Shown piece after piece: positions 7,167 through 10,000 of a stretch of 10,000 nucleotides of DNA. The translations under genes were made by a program, and so were the position numbers. Numbering within the stretch: position 1 is the stretch's first letter; each line of letters begins with the position of its first letter. Origin of the DNA: Thiobacillus sp. (lineage in GTDB: Bacteria > Pseudomonadota > Gammaproteobacteria > Burkholderiales > Thiobacillaceae); contig JAIWOL010000006.1 of assembly GCA_020216925.1 (NCBI GenBank), positions 1-10,000 on the forward strand. The letters are read 5' to 3'. The notes beneath the pieces are model-generated. The model was given only the letters and a program-made list of their open reading frames with translations, was not told the DNA's origin and did no database searches.

Positions 7167-7924
7167 GTTGTTGTCGTTTCATCGTCGCGCGCCGCCTCCG
7201 TGGGCGCGCGTCTGAGATTCAGCACCAGCCACAGGACGGCTAGCGTTGTCGCCAGACTGTACCACTGGAATGCATATCCGACATGGGTGGCCACACCGGT
7301 GTCGGGGCGCGGCCAGTCGCGTATCAGACCATCCGGCTGCGGACTCGTCTGCAACAGCAGCACAGGCTGAAGGGGCAGAGGGTACTGGGCGGCATAGCGT
7401 TCAAAATCGAGGTTTTGCCACACCCTGCCCTGTGGCGAGGCATCGCCCAGTTCGACATAGCGGCTGTGCGGCTCGACGGCACGCCCTTCCAGATGGACCG
7501 TACCCGCCGCCACAGGCGGATGCGGCAAGCGCGAGCGATCAGGACCTGCCGGCATCCAGCCGCGATTGACGAGGAGCGCCCGCACGCCACCTTCTATTCT
7601 GAGCGGCGTCAGCACATGGTAGCCCGCCCGGCCCTGGTATATCCGGTTGTCGAGCAGGATGGTATGGGCGTCATCGAACCGGCCTGTCACTTCGACACGG
7701 CGATCGAGCACGCTCGCCCGGTCTAGCGCCGCTGCGCCCACATGCACCGGCGGCTCGCGCATCGCCGCATCCACGCGCGCCTGCATCACGCGCTTTTCCT
7801 CGGCTCGGCCGCTCTGCCAGTTGCCCAGCCAGAGCGTCAGCAGAAAGAAGAAGAGTGCCGCCAGTGTCGGCCCCAGCGTGGGCGCAAACACCCGCCGACC
7901 GACGCGAATCCTCAACAAGTGCAT
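7163..7924 (-). CDS. SURF1-family cytochrome oxidase assembly protein
   Basis: SURF1/Shy1 proteins assist heme a3 insertion into subunit I of aa3-type oxidase. The 253-residue protein has the expected two helices flanking a periplasmic domain: an N-terminal helix (about 17-34) leading into LGNWQSGRAEEK, and a C-terminal helix (about 220-237). Family motifs are LLVNRGWMP (117-125), DNRIYQGRAGYHVLTPL (92-108) and HVGYAFQWYSLA (214-225). The ATG at 7924 gives a normal N-terminus. The frame stays open to an ATG at 7966, but this would leave only six bases before the divergent gene and adds a non-conserved tail. No strong ribosome site is seen for either start. It leads the SURF1-ctaB assembly operon. 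Confidence 0.94.
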   Translation of the reverse strand: MHLLRIRVGRRVFAPTLGPTLAALFFFLLTLWLGNWQSGRAEEKRVMQARVDAAMREPPVHVGAAALDRASVLDRRVEVTGRFDDAHTILLDNRIYQGRAGYHVLTPLRIEGGVRALLVNRGWMPAGPDRSRLPHPPVAAGTVHLEGRAVEPHSRYVELGDASPQGRVWQNLDFERYAAQYPLPLQPVLLLQTSPQPDGLIRDWPRPDTGVATHVGYAFQWYSLATTLAVLWLVLNLRRAPTEAARDDETTTT

Positions 7925-7972
7925 GGCCGGGATGATCCGGTTAGACTGGGCTTTTGCCGCGAGCATCCTGCC
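7925..7972. promoter_or_regulatory. Divergent 48-base gap between SURF1 and the DUF2909 gene
   Basis: Two divergent transcripts must begin here or within the neighbouring coding ends, because the gap is too short for two full promoters. A weak -10-like TAGACT (7943-7948) is present on the plus strand, but no convincing -35 accompanies it. I cannot place either promoter with confidence. Confidence 0.3.
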
Positions 7973-8173
7973 ATGCGTATTCTTGCCCTGCTTTTCATCG
8001 TCCTCATTCTGGCCAGTCTTGGCAGTGCGCTCTACTATCTCATCAAGGATCGGGGCCAGACCGATCGCACTGTCAAAATGCTTACCGTACGGGTCGTGCT
8101 CTCGCTGTCGCTGTTCATCCTGCTGATGGCGGGGTATTACTTCGGCCTCGTGCCTGCGAACGGACTGCGCTGA
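7973..8173 (+). CDS. DUF2909-family twin-transmembrane protein
   Basis: This 66-residue protein has two hydrophobic helices (about 3-23 and 40-60) joined by a basic loop, KDRGQTDRTVKMLTVR. The start MRILALLFIVLILASLGSAL and the KDRG loop match DUF2909 proteins, which are found next to cox genes in beta- and gammaproteobacteria and have no established function. It is the only plus-strand gene here, sitting between ctaE and SURF1, and it ends at a shared bidirectional hairpin. The conserved placement suggests a part in oxidase assembly or stability, but this is inference. Upstream GAG at 7961-7963 is a weak ribosome site; further in-frame codons upstream lie in SURF1 antisense. Confidence 0.85.
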   Translation: MRILALLFIVLILASLGSALYYLIKDRGQTDRTVKMLTVRVVLSLSLFILLMAGYYFGLVPANGLR

Positions 8174-8187
8174 GAGCTGGCGCCCCG

Positions 8188-8220
8188 CAACAAAAAGCCG
8201 CCCGAGGCGGCTTTTTGTTG
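8188..8220. terminator. Bidirectional terminator between DUF2909 gene and ctaE
   Basis: A perfect 15-bp stem (8188-8202 with 8206-8220) and a 3-base loop lies 14 bases after the plus-strand stop and 13 bases after the ctaE stop on the other strand. The GC core is flanked by five A-T pairs, so each strand ends in a T tract. It should terminate both convergent transcripts and separates the oxidase operon from the SURF1-ctaB operon. Confidence 0.93.
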
Positions 8221-8233
8221 GCCGCCCCGATTT

Positions 8234-9100
8234 TCAGATCAGCCAGTACACCAGCACGAAGAGTAACACCCATACCACATCGACAAAGTGCCAGTACCAG
8301 GACACCGCCTCGAAGGCAAAGTGATGCTCCGCGGTGAAGTGGCCCGCAATTGAGCGCCCCAGTATCACAACCAGCATCGTGGTTCCGACCAGCACATGAA
8401 AGCCGTGAAATCCGGTGAGCATGAAAAAGGTTGCCCCGTACACCCCGGCCCCCAGCGTCAGCCCAAGTTCCTGATAGGCATGGATGTATTCGTAGATCTG
8501 CAATCCCAGAAACACGAGACCGAGCGCCACCGTGGCCGCCAGCCCCAGGATCAGTTGGCCGCGCGCGCCTTTCTTCAAGCCCCAGTGCGCCCAGGTGACG
8601 GTCACGCCTGAAGACAGCAGCAGCAGGGTGTTGATTGCAGGGATGCCCCAGGCCCCCATGGGCGTGAACTGGAATCCGTCTGCGGTAAGCCCCGGCCCGG
8701 CCGTCGGCCAGGTTGCCTGGAAGGCCGGCCACAGCTGCTGCATGGTCTCGCCTTCCCCCAGCCAGGGCACGGACAGCACCCGGGTGTAGAACAGCGCCCC
8801 GAAGAACGCCGCAAAGAACATCACTTCGGAGAAGATGAACCAGCTCATCGACCAGCGGTAAGAAGTGTCAACCTGTTTGTTGAAACGGCCCGCCTCGCTG
8901 TCGCGGATCACCTCGCCAAACCAGCCAAACATCATGTAGAACATGACCGCCAGGCCGGCCAGCAGAATCCACAGCCCGCCATCGATCTCGCGCATGGTCA
9001 TGGTGCCGCCGACCGCCATCAACAGCAGCGCCACCGACCCCACGACAGGCCAGATCGAAGGCTGCGGCAGATAGTATTTATCAGTTTGTGCCAGGCTCAT
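8234..9100 (-). CDS. ctaE: aa3-type cytochrome c oxidase subunit III
   Basis: Subunit III is the non-catalytic seven-helix membrane subunit that stabilises the aa3 oxidase and supports proton uptake. The 288-residue protein has the family signatures SWFIFSEVMFFAAFF (86-100, with the conserved acidic E92), TFFMLTGFHGFHVLVGT (224-240, with H232 and H235) and FEAVSWYWHFVDVVWVLLF (263-281). Length and helix pattern are normal. GGAAGGGG a few bases upstream supports the ATG at 9100. It follows the DUF2970 gene by 40 bases and is the last gene of the operon before the terminator at 8188-8220. Subunits I and II are expected to the right of the window. The family also includes cytochrome bo subunit III, but ctaA and ctaG nearby make aa3 much more likely. 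Confidence 0.95.
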   Translation of the reverse strand: MSLAQTDKYYLPQPSIWPVVGSVALLLMAVGGTMTMREIDGGLWILLAGLAVMFYMMFGWFGEVIRDSEAGRFNKQVDTSYRWSMSWFIFSEVMFFAAFFGALFYTRVLSVPWLGEGETMQQLWPAFQATWPTAGPGLTADGFQFTPMGAWGIPAINTLLLLSSGVTVTWAHWGLKKGARGQLILGLAATVALGLVFLGLQIYEYIHAYQELGLTLGAGVYGATFFMLTGFHGFHVLVGTTMLVVILGRSIAGHFTAEHHFAFEAVSWYWHFVDVVWVLLFVLVYWLI

Positions 9101-9140
9101 CTCATCCCCTTCCGTTGTTCGTTTTCAGGAACACCACTCA

Positions 9141-9335
9141 TTACAGGAACCGTATTGCCAGATACACCAGCAGAAACATCGCCAAAACAAAAACCGCCGC
9201 GCCGATCAGACCGGCAACGATGACCTGCGCCGGCGTCAGGCTTTGTGCGTCGGCGTCGTAATCCTGCCGGCGGCGCACGCCAAAAAAACTCCAGAAAACG
9301 GCAAGCGCAGCCTTGGTGTTGCCGCCCTTCCTCAC
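9141..9335 (-). CDS. DUF2970-family single-span membrane protein
   Basis: This 64-residue protein carries the DUF2970 signature: KAALAVFWSFFGVRRRQDYDAD (8-29), TPAQVIVAGLIGAAVF (34-49), and a C-terminal hydrophobic helix reaching the end. The family lies almost always between ctaG and ctaE in betaproteobacteria and has no known function; a role in oxidase assembly is inferred from that placement. The start is GTG at 9335, directly abutting the ctaG stop codon (TGAGTG), with AAAGGCGGG just upstream inside ctaG. There is no later methionine, so a shorter ATG form is not possible. Translation is probably coupled to ctaG. Confidence 0.88.
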   Translation of the reverse strand: MRKGGNTKAALAVFWSFFGVRRRQDYDADAQSLTPAQVIVAGLIGAAVFVLAMFLLVYLAIRFL

Positions 9336-9884
9336 TCACCCGCCTTTCACGGCGCGTGCCTGCGCGCGCGCCTGGCTGCTGGTATCGAAAAACGTGTACG
9401 AGAGCGTGACAGTATGCAGATCCGCATCCAGCGCCGGATCGAGCACGAACAGCACCGGCATCCTGCGTGTTTCGCCTGCGGCCAGCGTCTGCGGGGTAAA
9501 GCAGAAACATTCGATTTTTTTGAATGCCGACGCCGCGCGGGCCGGGCCATAACTGGGTACGGCCTGTCCCACGATGGGCGCATCGCTGGTGTTGGTAACC
9601 TGATATTCGACCTGCACCAACTGCCCGGGATGCACCCTGATGCTGCGCACTTCGGGGCTGAAGCGCCAAGGCAGGGCTTCATTGATATTGGCGTCGAATT
9701 CCAGCGTCACCCAGCGGCTGGTATCAACCTGGGTGTTTTTTGCCAGGCTCTGTTCGGCGCCCTTGTTGATACCGGTCACTTCGCAAATCTTGTAGTAGAA
9801 GGGCACCAGCGCGAAGCCGAAGCCGAACATCGCCACCGTCGCGACGGTGAGCTTGGCGAGCATCTTGCCGTTGCCCGGCTGCAT
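9336..9884 (-). CDS. ctaG: Cytochrome c oxidase copper chaperone Cox11/CtaG
   Basis: Cox11/CtaG is a membrane-anchored periplasmic protein that delivers copper to the CuB site of subunit I of aa3 oxidase. The 182-residue protein has an N-terminal helix (about 9-28) followed by FYYKICEVTG (29-38, conserved C34), then an immunoglobulin-like domain. The copper-binding pair C126 and C128 is in KIECFCFTPQTL (123-134), and SYGPARAASAFKK precedes it as in other members. Later motifs MPVLFVLDP and LSYTFFD are also typical. The ATG lies two bases after the stop of the preceding 33-residue gene. Length is slightly shorter than many homologues because of a short N-terminus, with no sign of damage. Confidence 0.96.
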   Translation of the reverse strand: MQPGNGKMLAKLTVATVAMFGFGFALVPFYYKICEVTGINKGAEQSLAKNTQVDTSRWVTLEFDANINEALPWRFSPEVRSIRVHPGQLVQVEYQVTNTSDAPIVGQAVPSYGPARAASAFKKIECFCFTPQTLAAGETRRMPVLFVLDPALDADLHTVTLSYTFFDTSSQARAQARAVKGG

Positions 9885-9886
9885 GG

Positions 9887-9988
9887 TCAGCGCAAGCCCG
9901 ACAACACCGTGAACAGGAACAGTCCCAGCGCAAACAGCGCGAGCAGCGCGGCGGTCACGTATTTGCCGCCGCTGCGCTTTTCGCTCAT
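9887..9988 (-). CDS. Very small single-span protein upstream of ctaG, probable oxidase assembly factor
   Basis: A 33-codon frame starts at an ATG (9988) with GGAGAG six bases upstream and ends two bases before the ctaG ATG. The product begins MSEKRSGGKYVTAALLALF, with a positively charged head and one hydrophobic helix (about 11-29), ending SGLR. Tiny membrane proteins in this position, between ctaD and ctaG, are annotated in some betaproteobacteria as cytochrome oxidase small assembly protein. The strong ribosome site, tight spacing and plausible membrane topology support a real gene. Function is not demonstrated by the sequence. The open frame is too short for routine gene finders. Confidence 0.75.
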   Translation of the reverse strand: MSEKRSGGKYVTAALLALFALGLFLFTVLSGLR

Positions 9989-10000
9989 GCCGGGCTCTCC

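Noticed and set aside
7925..7966. Upstream ATG for SURF1 at 7966
   Set aside because: It adds 14 residues before a normal SURF1 N-terminus, has no ribosome site and leaves almost no room for promoters between the divergent genes. It cannot be fully excluded.

Overview
This window is a terminal-oxidase locus from a GC-rich proteobacterium, most likely a betaproteobacterium. The reasons are the gene order ctaG - DUF2970 - ctaE - DUF2909 - SURF1 - SCO-like - ctaA - ctaB - SCO, which is typical of that class, and the presence of the DUF2970 and DUF2909 small membrane proteins. A Thiobacillus-like or other Nitrosomonadales host is possible, but that is a guess from overall protein character. All genes are on the minus strand except one 66-residue membrane protein, so transcription runs from right to left.

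Right part (10000 to about 8234): the downstream end of an aa3-type cytochrome c oxidase operon. It holds a 33-residue single-span protein, the CuB chaperone CtaG/Cox11, a DUF2970 protein and oxidase subunit III (ctaE). Subunits I and II should lie just beyond the right edge. A perfect 15-bp hairpin at 8188-8220 closes this unit and also the convergent DUF2909 gene (7973-8173, plus strand).

Middle (7924 to 4710): a tightly coupled assembly operon with SURF1, a membrane-anchored SCO-like protein, heme A synthase (ctaA) and heme O synthase (ctaB). Most junctions are 4-bp stop/start overlaps. Together these genes make heme A and insert the cofactors of the aa3 enzyme.

Next (4627 to 3573): an Rrf2-family regulator with a three-cysteine set suited to an Fe-S cluster. 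It overlaps a SCO1/SenC copper lipoprotein by 4 bp and has its own candidate promoter. The regulator sits exactly between the heme/assembly genes and the high-affinity oxidase operon.

Left part (3440 to 107): ccoN-ccoO-ccoQ-ccoP, a complete cbb3-type oxidase for low-oxygen respiration. A candidate sigma70-like promoter precedes it, with a near-perfect 17-bp dyad across the -35 and spacer. A strong hairpin (60-89) ends the operon. The start of one more minus-strand gene (1-38) lies at the left edge and may be ccoG.

No RNA genes, mobile elements, CRISPR arrays or phage features are visible. The content is mostly familiar respiratory machinery. The points of most interest are the regulator placed between two oxidase systems, the dyad in the ccoN promoter, the divergent SCO-like protein and the very small membrane proteins.
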